This document shows, piece after piece, positions 45,459 through 55,739 of a stretch of DNA of 64,000 bases (position 1 is the stretch's first letter; every line of letters starts with the position of its first letter). Source of the DNA: Pollenia angustigena. Taxonomy: Eukaryota; Arthropoda; Insecta; Diptera; Polleniidae. The translations under genes and the position numbers were made by a program. A model generated the notes under the pieces. It saw only the letters and a program-made list of their open reading frames with translations. It searched no databases and was not told the origin of the DNA. The stretch covers positions 51,150,308 to 51,214,307 of the forward strand of contig OV884056.1 of the NCBI GenBank assembly GCA_930367215.1, given 5' to 3'.

Positions 45459-45695
45459 CAGGGGTCTAATCACCGCATTCGATACTGTCGTATCGAATAA
45501 ACTATTGAATTTTTTTGCATACGATAGACACTGGCGTATCGAATGAAAACTCGATAAATGTAATGTCGAGTTACTCGATGTCGAATGCTATTATTTCAAA
45601 TTTAATACATTTCATTCGATATCGAGTTTCAAGGTACCAAAATAAATAGTTTCGATCGATTTTGCTCGATATCGTTTGCGGTGATTAGACCCCTG
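45459..45695. mobile_element. CAGGGGTCTAATCACCGCA MITE
   Basis: CAGGGGTCTAATCACCGCA at the left is exactly mirrored at the right. The interior is rich in ATTCGAT.TCGA words on both strands. CAGGGG ends suggest hAT, but flanking 8-mers do not match. Non-coding; the frame 45331-45546 crosses its left end. Confidence 0.75.
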
Positions 45696-45699
45696 ATCT

Positions 45700-46530
45700 C
45701 TTTTTTATTTATAAAATTTTCAAATAAAACACTCTTTATTGAAATATCCTTTTTCTTTCTTAACGTTTAATTTGAGTAGTTATTCGTACATTGTCCTTTC
45801 TTACAAATAATAGTCAGTATGATAAACCCAACTACTGAAAGTGATTCTCAAACACAACGAAATAGTGGTTGGTTGGCTTTATTTGTTTGCTTTAGCCTTT
45901 AGCTAAACTTTGGTTATAATTTATTGTTTTTGTGGTCGGTACATTCGGGTGACCACGAAATTTTAAGTAGATGTGCTTTTGTCAATAAATAGATGATAAA
46001 CATGTTTATATTAAATGTTACATATTTGTAGATACATATGTACATATGTACATATATACAAAATATTTAGATGACCTACCCCAAATAAAATTAAATTAAT
46101 GTTTTAAGTTAATATAGTTGTATGAGACATACACTGGAAAAATGTTGCTAGTTAAAATTGTTTAAGTTTCCTAGATAAGCTAATACGAAATCTTTCTGTT
46201 TAATAATTAACCCACTAACGGGTTTGGCTGTCTTAAAGCAGCTAATTCTTCTTCGTTTTTCTAAACCACAATTTTTCAAATGTTTAAATAAGTTTTGTTA
46301 TTTTTCAAATCTTTATAATTTATTGTGATGTGAACTATTCGCAGAAGACTCTTCTCCAAAATTATTATTTTCTTTTTTCAAAAAAAAAAAATACATTTGT
46401 GTATTGACAGTTAAGTTTAAAAATCGATTATAAAAAAAAAGTCCTTTTGCCCTTTAGTTGTTAATTTACGACTATTCATTTTAGGAAAAATTATATAATT
46501 TGGCGGAGGGAAGCTTTGCCTTTTTTTATT
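45700..46530. other. No recognisable feature
   Basis: AT-rich; includes a short ACATATGTACATATGT run near 46035. Confidence 0.4.
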
Positions 46531-46660
46531 AAACTATAGAGTGATTTTTTAGCTATTATCTTTTTGGCAACACTGGTTTAAACAGCTGACGCACGTTTCG
46601 TGTTTTGTTTCACTGTCAAACATCTTCAGTTTGGTCTATAATTTAACCATGAATCGTCTT

Positions 46661-47169
46661 ACAAACGAACAACGGTTGCAAATTATTGAATTTTATTATC
46701 AAAATGCGTGCTCTGTTAAGAAAGTTCATCGCGCGCTTCTTGTGTTCAGCGACGAAGCTCATTTTTGGTTCAATGGGTACGTTAATAAGCAGAATTGTCG
46801 ATTTTGGAGTGAAGATCAGCCAGAAGCATTGTAAGAGCTACCAATGCATCCAGAAAAGGTCACAGTTTGGTGCGGTTTATGGGCTGGTGGCATCATTAGA
46901 CCGTACTTCTTCAAAGATGATGCGAATCGTAACGTAACTGTGAGTGGTAAGCGCTACCGTGAGATGATATCCAACTTTTTTTTTGCCCAAAATGCAAGAG
47001 CTTGACTTGCATGACATGTGGTTTCAACAAGACGGTGCCACATGCCACACAGCACGCTTAACAATGGACTTATTGAGAGGTGAGTTCGGTGAACATTTTA
47101 TTTCACGTTCGGGACCGGTCAATTGGCCGCCTAGATCGTGCGATTTAACGCCTTTAGACTATTTTTTTT
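46661..47169 (+). pseudogene. First half-copy of D41D mariner transposase
   Basis: Starts MNRLTNEQRLQIIEFYYQNA (helix-turn-helix, DUF4817-like) and is cut after VHRALL. It jumps directly to VFSDEAHFWFNGYVNKQNCR, which holds the first catalytic Asp (SDEAHF). After a stop near 46832 the reading continues in another frame (VTVWCGLWAGGIIRPYFF). A further shift gives QELDLHDMWFQQDGATCHTA (second Asp) and RSCDLTPLDYF (third Asp), with 41 residues between them. The join to the second half falls right after LTPLDYF. The N-terminal domain is thus mostly deleted while the catalytic triad region is kept, though frameshifted. Confidence 0.85.
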
Positions 47170-47179
47170 TTTTATACAA

Positions 47180-47844
47180 CGCTTGCAAATTATAAAATTT
47201 TATTATCAAAATGCGTGCTCTGTTAAGAAAGTTCATCGCGCGCTTCTTCCATTTTATGGTCAGTTTAATCGACCCCCTGAAGCGGCTATTCGGGCTATTG
47301 TGACTAAATTTCACACCAAATTTACATTGTTGGACATTAAACCACCAACCCGCTTACGTAGAGTGCGAAGTGAAGAAAATATCGCAGCTGTATCGGCCAG
47401 TGTTAATGATGACCATCAATTATCGATTCATCGCCGTTCGCAGCAATTGGGCCTCTGTTACTCAACAACGTCAGATGATATCCAACTTTTTTTTGCCCAA
47501 AATGCAAGAGCTTGACTTGCATGTGGCTTCAACAAGACGGGTGCGGTGGACTTATTTAGAGGTGAGTTCGGTGAACATTTTATTTCACGTGCGGGACCGG
47601 TCAATTGGCCGCCTAGATCGTGCGATTTAACGCCTTTAGACTATTTTTTGTGGGGCTATGTTAAAGCTCATGTTTATACACACATGCCCGCTTCAATTGA
47701 CGCATTGGAAGACAACATTGAAGCATTTATTCATGATATACCGGCCGAAATGTTGGAAAGAGTATGCCAAAATTGGACTAAGCGAATGGACCATTTGAGG
47801 CGCAGACACGGTCAACATTTGCATGAAATAATCTTCAAATATTA
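47180..47844 (+). pseudogene. Second half-copy of D41D mariner transposase
   Basis: It re-enters the N-terminal domain at LQIIKFYYQNACSVKKVHRA and continues through the part missing from the first half (LPFYGQFNRPPEAAIRAIVT, LRRVRSEENIAAVSAS, SIHRRSQQLGL). It then jumps over the first catalytic Asp to a copy of the DDIQLFFAQN/QELDLH text, loses about 30 bp including the second Asp, and finishes in frame 47546-47845. That frame has NWPPRSCDLTPLDYFLWGYV, AFIHDIPAEMLERVCQNW and HLHEIIFKY, then stop. This gives the normal C-terminal tail that the first half lacks. Confidence 0.87.
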
Positions 47845-47954
47845 GATTATTAGAGGACCGTACTATCGATTCAAATAAAAATTTCATGAATTTTTCTGAA
47901 TTTTATGTGTTTTTTTTTTTAACTTTCCTATAGCTCTTAAAAAATCACCCATTA

Positions 47955-48860
47955 CTTCTTTATATCTGTTAATCTAAAAAGAACACCCTTTAGCTATTGG
48001 TTTGTTTACATACAGTGCGCGATTAGAACGATGTGGGGGACTATGACATAGTTGAATTAAGATGGAAAACAGTGATTTTAAGAATATTGGAGTGGATTTC
48101 AACTCTGACAACTTCTTTAGACCCACATAAGTATTTCTATACGTCCTAAGAGTCTGATAAGGTCGACATTTGCATAATAGGCTTTAAACCACAGAAAGCA
48201 AAGAACAGCAAAAAAAAAACAAAAAAACTCAAACTGGTTGAGCGCAATCTACTGGATATCTGCCATACTTAGACCACAAACAAGATTGAGATTTTAGCTC
48301 AACTAATATCCTCCAAGATTGTAACGGTAAAAGGTGGTTGCTTAACCAAACGCATAGTCAAAACCTACAAGCACAAAAAACAATAGGCAACAGGAGGAGC
48401 TGACCGTGCGTAGAGTTATTTCTGGAACCATCACCAGCAAGGACAGTTTTCAAGATTATTGACTAACGCAGGATTATGTACCAGAAAAATAGATCCTGGA
48501 CTAAATCTTTCGCAACTTTGTCAACTTAAGAAATAAATATAATTATAAATATTTAAATGAAGCAGACTGAAATTATTCACGGCAAAATAATTGACAGGAC
48601 GGGTATTTTAAACATGTGCACGTTTTTCGTTTTTTTTTTTTTTTAAACGAGATATGCATTTTTTATATTTATTAATTCGTTTTTTAATTCAAACTACTTA
48701 ACTTGCATCGTAAGTGCAAGAATACATTAAAATTAAGCAAATTAAGTTTTAATAAATAATTTCGTGCATTTTTATCGTTTCGTGTTTTTCAACAAGAACT
48801 TTATTTTCTAAGACAAAATAAAACAAACAATTTAGATGAAATTGATGCAAATTTTTATTG
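47955..48860. other. Unassigned stretch with coding-like texture
   Basis: Between about 48060 and 48530 the sequence is less AT-rich and frames such as IEILAQLISSKIVTVKG look faintly coding, but all are interrupted and I recognise no family. Confidence 0.3.
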
Positions 48861-48865
48861 TATTA

Positions 48866-49077
48866 CGAAGAGAAAAGTTCGGCAATTATGAAGGAAAAAT
48901 GATATCTGGTATCTTTTTGGCAAAATGGTGGGTCTTTTTCGTTAATAACATCACGGATTTTAAGTTTTAAGGCTGAAATCGATTCGATTGGTTCCGTAAA
49001 GACCCTGTCCTTAACATAGCGCCACAAAAAATAGTCCAGTGGTGTTAAATCACACGATCTGGCTGGACACTTAAGCT
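48866..49077 (-). pseudogene. C-terminal relic of a D41D-type mariner transposase
   Basis: Minus strand: CPARSCDLTPLDYFLWRYVK (third catalytic Asp), then DRVFTEPIESISALKLKIRD and CQKDTRYHFSFIIAELFSS followed by a stop. It is open for about 70 codons. It stops abruptly at the left end of MITE copy C, as if the MITE inserted at or recombined within the gene. Confidence 0.85.
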
Positions 49078-49148
49078 GGGGGTCTACTCTCTATTGCGAT
49101 GCGAAAATAATTTCGATGCGAAAGCAAAAGGCCAACTTGGTACTCTCT

Positions 49149-49677
49149 ATATCTATCCATTTTTGTATTTGATGTATTTAAGTAAACAGTTTGAAAAAAT
49201 TGAATACGGAATTTTTTTTTTACCAACTTTGAAACCAACCAAAAATTTATTCTGTTTCTTATAATGTTGTTGTTTCTGTTGTTTAAAAAGAGTGAAACGT
49301 TTTTTACCTGCTATTGTTTTTGTTGTTGTTTTACTACAAACCTCGTCACGCTTTTTTATAATTTTTCTTATTGTTGTACTTTTTTAAAGCGTCCAAAAAT
49401 AGACTGCATGTGTTTTTTGTTGTAGTCCTTATATTTCACACAAAGAAGCAAAAAAACGACAACATTAAGGAACGTTAAATATTTCATACAAAATCATGAA
49501 AACTTGAAACCAATAACGCGTATATTATATCTTTGAATAGTTGTCAACATTTTTGTTGGTTAAATAAAAATCAACCAAAAATATTATTTGAATCAGTAAA
49601 AAAATTTGTGGAATTAAAAAAAATTTTCAAACAAGCTTTTATTTGAAAACAATTCGGCAATAATTTTTTCTGTGTAT
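49149..49677. mobile_element. Insertion within MITE copy C, unclassified
   Basis: About 530 bp between TCTCTAT and TATCACTTTCGC that are contiguous in copy A. The right end reads ATTTTTTCTGTG, like the CACAGAAA-ended family, but no matching left end is visible. Internal short inverted text: CCAACCAAAAAT and ATCAACCAAAAAT. Non-coding. Confidence 0.55.
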
Positions 49678-49721
49678 CACTTTCGCAAAATTTTCTGAAA
49701 ATGAAGTAATAGTGGCATTAA

Positions 49722-49955
49722 TGTATATTTATAGCAGGTAGTCTCGGAAAGCCAGCTGGTTATTTTTTATTTGCTTGTTTTGTGATACAAACTGTCAAAT
49801 GTTGTATAGTTAACAAGTAAACAAGGTTTTTTGTCTCTTTTCAACCCATTTGCTGTTTGACAGTTCGTATCACAAAACAACAATAAAAAGCCCTGTTGTT
49901 TGTTTTATTGTACAATTGTTGTAATCTCGCGGCTACCTGCTATAAATATACCTTG
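49722..49955. mobile_element. Long-TIR MITE with 11-bp duplication
   Basis: Ends contain TATATTTATAGCAGGTAG and its complement. A second inverted pair (TTTGTGATAC..ACTGTCAAA) lies deeper in, so most of the 234 bp folds back. AGTGGCATTAA is present on both sides (49711-49721, 49956-49966) while copy A of the host MITE has it once. A 9-11-bp duplication with long inverted repeats suggests a Mutator-type element. Confidence 0.7.
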
Positions 49956-50039
49956 AGTGGCATTAAAAATTAAAGATATCGCGGATTTACAGTAATAAAA
50001 TTCCAAAGTGTGTAAAAATATTTGAAATTGGAAAATTGA

Positions 50040-51245
50040 TGTTCGTGAAATTATGCGATCGAGAAATTTGGTTTGCAATAAAATGATCGTTTAATTGGCT
50101 GCGTGTAATGTAACTTTAACAGAACCACAATTTTCATAGTGGATTTAAAATATTTTAATGCGATTTTCGAGCGAAATTGAATTCATTGTAACTATTGCCA
50201 ATGCATCTACTACGAATACGTCAAAAATCTAAATGTCAAAAATGTTAAAAATCAAACTGTAATTGCACAAATTAAGATGCATAAAAGCGAAAAATGCTTA
50301 TAACCGATTTGCAAAAAGCGATAACTACTGTAATGTACTTTCAATGAACTTATTAAGCTTTATTTCTAACATTTATTGAGGACTTGTTGAAATGATTCGT
50401 CTGATTTGTAAAACCACAAACAAGTTTTATGTATGGGATATATTTGTGAAAATTTCTTATTATTTAAATATGAATGTTGAAACTAACAAGTATAGACTCC
50501 AATTATACAGACGTTATGCTTAACAAAATTTTGAGTGTATTTACATGCATTTCACACTTAGTATTCAAACTCACAACTACACTCATTATATAATTCTTAC
50601 AGTTTCAACGCCTGAAGCTTAAATTGTGTACAAACGTGTACACTTTATGTGTCGAATGCAAATAATTCCTAAAACATGTCCAACAAATATCTTAATTTAT
50701 TTGGGAACTTAAAGTATTGAAGACATTATTAAATTTTCTTAAATGTAGCCTTAGAATTTCTTTGGAAAACTATTTATTTCAAAACAAATTAAAATATTCC
50801 ACTTGTTTGTTTAATTCAAACTGAATCCAAGAACCGCAAAACTTTTTTAGCTTTCATATGTTTTAATTTGAACAAAAAGATGTTTTGTTTATTAAACACG
50901 AAAACTATTTGAAAAGTTTTCCTAAAACTAAAAATATTCTAGACATGTACATATGTTTCTTTTGTTCATAGAAATAATTTTAGTACTTTTGGTCGTAATA
51001 AGTAAAGAAAATTATGTACGAAATAATACAATTGGGAATATGAAGTAAAATAAAAAGATACAAGATAAAATACATACATTATAAGGATTTTAAGAATATG
51101 TAAGGAAAAGTTTTCCTTGCAACTCAGTAAAAAAATAATAATTATACATACATACATACATAGTTACAAATTTTTGGTTCAAATAACCATAAGCTATTTT
51201 TATGCCAACAACTAAGTGGACTAAGCCAAATAACGATTTATACTG
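50040..51245. other. AT-rich stretch, no gene seen
   Basis: Nothing supported; a CATA microsatellite lies near 51145-51162. Confidence 0.4.
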
Positions 51246-51249
51246 ACCA

Positions 51250-51350
51250 AGTCGTTTTTTGTAGTAGATTAAAGAACACAGGTTGTGTTTTACTTTAATC
51301 TATTACAAAAAACGACAAAGTCGTTTACTACAACGACGACCGTAAGGCTG
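51250..51350. repeat. Hairpin related to 30557-30695
   Basis: AGTCGTTTTTTGTAGTAGAT and its mirror around a short GAACACAGG..TGTGTTTTAC spacer. The core GTAATAGATTAAAG and the outer GTAAGGCTGATTAT resemble the palindromic element at 30557-30695. Confidence 0.6.
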
Positions 51351-51770
51351 ATTATTTTCCACCTAACAACTGCTTTTTTTGTAATTGATCAAAAAATTGA
51401 AATATTTTTGCTAATGAGAAGAATGATATTAACGAAACTACAGTTTTAATTGAAAACCATGTAAAAAATAAAGAAGCGTTAGAAAAAAAGGATGTAAAGA
51501 TACGCCTTTTTGTCGAAACAATACCGATACACAAAAAGAAATATCGGCAATACCGATACGCATACTGAATTTTAATTCATGTTTAAATTCATACAATTCA
51601 AGTAGTGTCATTTTTCTACCATACAAAATAACAGTGTAAGTTTGATATTAAAAAGGTGTTTTAGTTAAAAAAAAAAAAAACAAAGTATTCTTAACGTTTG
51701 CGAAGATAAACGATTTCGCAAGTCTATTTGAACCAGACCTGCAGTGGAGAAAAATCTCAGATGCGACATA
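51350..51770. other. No supported gene
   Basis: Contains CAATACCGATAC and its near-repeat at 51520-51560, reminiscent of hAT subterminal repeats. Short minus-strand frames (51352-51626) show no domain. Confidence 0.35.
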
Positions 51771-51777
51771 AGTAATA

Positions 51778-51960
51778 TAACTGAAAAGAAAAAGCAATCC
51801 ATCCTTACTTAAAGCAAGTACCGAATTCTTGATTAAACTACATTTACTTAAGTGAACCGTACTTCAAATAATCCGAAAACAAGATTGACTTAAGTCAAAC
51901 TGTACTTAATTAAATAATTTCAAAGTTGGTTCAAATCCCAAATCCGTACCTTGAAATAAT
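51778..51960. repeat. Fragment of the ACTGAAAAG-ended element
   Basis: ACTGAAAAGAAAAAGCAATC onward is homologous to the complement of the right side of 12255-12939. Only one end is recognisable. Confidence 0.55.
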
Positions 51961-52074
51961 CCGAAAGTCAGATTTTGATTCTTACCTAAACACTTACTTA
52001 CTTCCGAGAATAAGAGAGAGGAGAATATTTTTCACCACGTTTACACCTCTGTTTGTTTCACATTTGTTGAAGTT

Positions 52075-52250
52075 CCCCCCCCCCCCCCCGCCCCTCCCCC
52101 CTTTTTACAGGAGAACTCACATTTATAAGATGCCCGATATGGTTTTTGTTATTAATATACTTTGAAAATTTGATGTATTTAATCAAAAAATTTTAACAAA
52201 TAGAATTCGGGAATTTTTATTTCTTTTTTAACATGAGAATAATGTAAGTG
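52075..52250. repeat. C-run and repeat shared with 2.79-2.94 kb
   Basis: A long C run (52075-52089, with interruptions beyond) precedes CACATTTATAAGATGCCCGA and collinear text. See 2790-2940. Confidence 0.55.
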
Positions 52251-52259
52251 TTTCCTCTC

Positions 52260-52970
52260 GAAGTGCTGTTGTTGTTTCTAAAACAAACGCACGCATTTTG
52301 AATTCCATTTTGGATTGGTTTAAGTACTTTTTCATTTTATTCGAACTTAAATGTTTAAGTACGACTCAGTTCTAAAGTAAGTGGGAAAAACTTAAATTTA
52401 GTACGTGGTTTTTATTTTTATTTCGAAAACTTTTATATGTGCCATTTTCTTTAAGTTAAGGTGCAACATGGGTATCTCTCGACTTCCTCTTTAGCAAAAC
52501 TACAGCTTAGATTGGACAGAGGCTTATCTTACTCGGATTCTTTTCTTTTATAATTTTTTTTCTCTAACGTTTTAAAAGCCACTTCTTCTACTTATCAGAA
52601 CTTTTACAAGGTAACCTTGGCTAGTCGTAGGGAGGACCGTGTCTACAACACTTTCCAAATGCACAGTCATGTTAAGTAGCTCGGTGCGATTGAAGTCGAT
52701 TTGAGCTTCGTATCGAGGGTCATGAGTTATAGATAAGCAATAGGTCTTATTATTATCTAAGTTCAAATATTTCATTCAGAGCTAATGCTAAGTTATTCGT
52801 CATTTATTTCATTTTCTAATAATTTGTGAAAACTGCTTACTAGTGGAATAGCGCCAGAAAATTAAATGAAAACGAAGCAATGGCTTTGCTTATGGATTTT
52901 ATAACCCAAAATTTTCAGATATTTATAAGAGAAGTCTTAAAAAGGGCTATGGAAGAAATATCACTACTTT
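52260..52970. other. No recognisable feature
   Basis: Ordinary AT-rich sequence; the 67-codon minus-strand frame at 52572-52775 shows no domain. Confidence 0.4.
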
Positions 52971-52979
52971 GGTGCAAAC

Positions 52980-53727
52980 TAGTGCTGGGAAACTATCGAC
53001 AGACTATCGATATTATCGATAGTCTTAAAATATCGAAAATATCAATAGGAAAAATATAAATATCGATATTTTTATTATTTAAAATACAGCTATGAAGACA
53101 TCTAACAGCAGCTACACACACACAGTTTTTTGCAGCAAATTTTTACTTGCTATTATTAATTCGCGCAGAATTACAGCAGTGAATACAAATAACAAGAATG
53201 GCAGGTGGTATGGATTGCTAAGCTGTGCTTTTTTACTACTAACTTAAGGCCTTTATGCCGAAGTTTTTATATGTTTACATAGGGACTGAAATGTCAGATA
53301 GTTTTATGATGTTGTAAAAAAAATCAAATAAAAATGCAATTGCAATTGCAAGCATAGGATAAAACAATAAACGACTATTAGAGGATAAGTCCGCTAGATT
53401 GATTACCTTTTTGGGTTCAGAATTTAGAAAATTTTTTAAAGTAGCAATGGAATATCTTATAGTCCCTGTTACTTCGGTTCCTTCAGAAAGGTACTTATCA
53501 ATTTTTAAAAAACTACCATCTAAAATAACGTGAGTATATACAAACATACGTCTCATACATTCAATAAAGTGATAAAAACAACGAACTGTAGCCTTATAAA
53601 AAAATAATTAAAGTTTTCCTGCACAAGTACAAACATTCAGTCGATAGTAATATCGATATGTCGATAGTGAAATCTGAACTATCGATAAATATCGATAGTA
53701 GAAAATATCGATAGTATCCCAGCACTA
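52980..53727 (+). mobile_element. hAT element with TATCGATA subterminal repeats
   Basis: Ends TAGTGCTGGGA and its exact complement. The 8-mer GTGCAAAC flanks both sides (52972-52979, 53728-53735) and fits the hAT target nTnnnnAn. At least seven TATCGATA words cluster within about 100 bp of the two ends (three left, four right), as subterminal transposase-binding repeats do in hAT elements. A remnant of the hAT C-terminal domain lies inside. At 748 bp it is an internally deleted copy. Confidence 0.88.
53369..53533 (+). pseudogene. hAT transposase C-terminal dimerisation domain remnant
   Basis: Plus-strand frame: KRLLEDKSARLITFLGSEF, RKFFKVAMEYLIVPVTSV, PSERYLSIFKKLPSKIT, stop. The block YLIVPVTSVPSERYLS corresponds to the most conserved part of the hAT C-terminal (Dimer_Tnp_hAT) region, which mediates transposase multimerisation. 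The stop, followed by about 195 bp to the inverted repeat, fits a real 3' end. The BED zinc finger and RNase-H-like catalytic core are absent. The overlapping 93-codon minus-strand frame (53275-53556) is a shadow. Confidence 0.78.
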
Positions 53728-54517
53728 GTGCAAACCAAATGGCTAAAGCTAGAGGTCCACACCACACCACGCGTCAATGCGTTGATACTAGGGTATTCAT
53801 TCGGTTAACCGCCAATCGGTTAACCGATTAATTACTACCCGATTAACTGATCGGTTAATTCCAAATTGGCTTTTTTCGATTAACGATTAAACCGGTTAAT
53901 TTCGGTCGATTAACCGATTAACCGATGTAACAAAAATTTCAATATTTTGTAGTATCATAATATATTTTTTGTGTTTTTAATTATTTGTTTCGTCTCATAT
54001 ACAAAATGTATATTTTATACAAACAAAAATGGTGTTCAGTGACCTTCATTTGACTAAAATTACAATGTTTTTAATTTTTTTATGTTCATCATCGATCAGC
54101 AGGATGTGGCGAAAAATGGATTAAATTTTTGATTGCCAACACCTTTTTTGTTTCACGTTTCTCATACATATCTTCTCATATCAGTTTTTAACAGAATTAA
54201 CCGAAACAATTAGAAGTGTTAAAAATTTTAGAAAACTCTAATGGCATAATGGAGTATGTTATATGTTAAGAGAAATGCTGGAAAAGGACTGAGAAATTAG
54301 ATCTACGATAGGTAAAAGAATTGTTTTGCAAGTCAAGTTTTGTCAAAACTAAAGAAAAGAATCGCTTTAATCCTAACCATTTAAACCAAATTACTTTTCT
54401 AAAAGATTATTTTATAAGATCTCCTTCAACTATTGAAATAACTAATAAAATTATCTCAGTTTATTTTTTTTTTTAAATACATATTTGGGGGATTTACAAG
54501 GAAGTTATAAAGTCTTA

Positions 54518-54858
54518 TGGCCATTTTCTCATTAGGCGATTATCTTTTTTCCCAACGAAAAACTGCACTTTAAAGAAATTGGGTTTTCTCAATATCTCAT
54601 TTGCAATCAAATCAATCGCAAAGCTAACCGGCACTCATCTGACAATTATTTATTTTCCTTTTATTTGCCGTACAGATAAATTCAATCATCTGACTCCCAT
54701 ATTTTACAGGTATTTTGAGTGGCGTTGCCAGCTGAAAACTTTATTTTTTGTCGGTATATTGAGAAACCCAAAATCGTTAACGGATAGTTTATCGGTCCAA
54801 TAAATTTATGTTGACATTAAGTAGCAGACAGTTTGTCGATACATTGAGAAAATGGCCA
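54518..54858. mobile_element. TTA-flanked MITE, TGGCCATTTTCTCA ends
   Basis: TGGCCATTTTCTCA and exact complement, flanked by TTA (54515-54517, 54859-54861). The 3-bp TTA target suggests PIF/Harbinger. The 74-codon frame within is non-specific. Confidence 0.72.
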
Positions 54859-54883
54859 TTAAAATAATAACAAGAAATATATA

Positions 54884-55130
54884 TCGTCGGCTTAATATGC
54901 AAACCGGCTAAATCCACTTTTTATGTAAATTGAGATGTTGATGCTGTGGGGTAGAGAACGATAAGCCTCGTCGCATGTAGTTTTTCTTCTATTTAAGTCT
55001 TGAAGTGTGTAAGACTAACTGTATTTTTTAATTTTCTATCAAGCTGCAAATAGGGAAAATAAAAAGTTTTTCGTCTCTCCTGTAAAATATGCTGAAAGTG
55101 AGTTAGCAGGTTTGCATAATAAGCCGACGG
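54884..55130. mobile_element. TA-flanked MITE, CGTCGGCTTA ends
   Basis: TCGTCGGCTTAATATGCAAA and complement CCGTCGGCTTATTATGCAAA form inverted repeats of about 35 bp, with TA on both sides. A TA target suggests a Tc1/mariner-driven MITE. Confidence 0.72.
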
Positions 55131-55739
55131 TATGACAGCTGTGTACTACTGTACAGTTAGGACGAATCAATGAACACAGCATTAAAATTTTTATTTATTT
55201 TAAACAATTGTAAAATATTATTTAGGATATTATGACGATATGACTTGATAGCACACTTTGTTTATTAATTGAAAAAATGCTTATTACATATTTATGAATT
55301 GTTTTTTTGTTTGCTCGTTTTAGTTCAAGAATTGTTATGTTTGGTATGTTATTGTTTTTTTTAGTAATAAACTCCAAATAATAAACAAATAATGCATTTT
55401 TATATACTGAAATAACCATATTTATAAAAAACTTGATTAATCGGTTAACCGATCAAAAACAAAATTAACCGATTACTAACCGATTAAACCAAAACCTCAG
55501 TTAATTAATCGAGCGATTAACCGATTAAAGGAAAAAGGCGATTAAATGAATACCCTAGTTGATACGTTTATGCGTCTGTCAAAAAAGTAGAATCAGTGTA
55601 AAATTGTATTGACAAGTTACAGAAATGCATAGCACGCATATACGTTTCGAAGGCATTAAGTTGGATTACTTTCTACTTTTGTATGCGTCTAGAAAAAAAG
55701 TCAAACGCATTAAACGCGTGTTGTGGACCTCATCCAGCT

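Larger units (their letters stand above)
46537..47952 (+). mobile_element. D41D mariner-like element with internal tandem duplication
   Basis: Ends GAGTGATTTTTTAGCTAT and complement GGGTGATTTTTTAAGAGC, with TA flanks (46535-46536, 47953-47954). The coding region is duplicated in tandem with a period of about 508 bp. Each half carries a different internal deletion, so neither half is complete. Corresponding stretches of the two halves are almost identical by eye, implying a recent event. Confidence 0.85.
49078..50036. mobile_element. TACTCTCTATTGC MITE, copy C, twice interrupted
   Basis: The left end TACTCTCTATTGCGATGCGA and TTGGTACTCTCTAT (49081-49148) are followed by foreign DNA. CACTTTCGCAAAATTTT resumes at 49679, a second insertion occupies 49722-49955, and the MITE resumes again (GTGGCATTAAAAATTAAAG) to about 50036. 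The right terminal repeat is lost. Copy A gives the uninterrupted order. Confidence 0.72.
53789..55557. mobile_element. hAT element with TTAACCGATTAA subterminal repeats
   Basis: Ends TAGGGTATTCATT and exact complement. GTTGATAC flanks both sides (53781-53788, 55558-55565) and fits nTnnnnAn. Dense TTAACCGAT words occupy about 150 bp inside each end. No transposase domain is recognisable in the interior, which holds two further MITEs (54518-54858 and 54884-55130). Confidence 0.85.

Noticed and set aside
45459..45695. 8-bp hAT target duplication around the CAGGGG MITE
   Set aside because: The flanking 8-mers do not match, so the hAT assignment was left open.
46537..47952. Two independent mariner insertions in tandem
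   Set aside because: Only one pair of terminal inverted repeats and TA flanks is present, and the internal join falls within coding sequence on both sides.
53275..53556. 93-codon minus-strand frame
   Set aside because: Shadow of the plus-strand hAT C-terminal domain, which has the recognisable motif.
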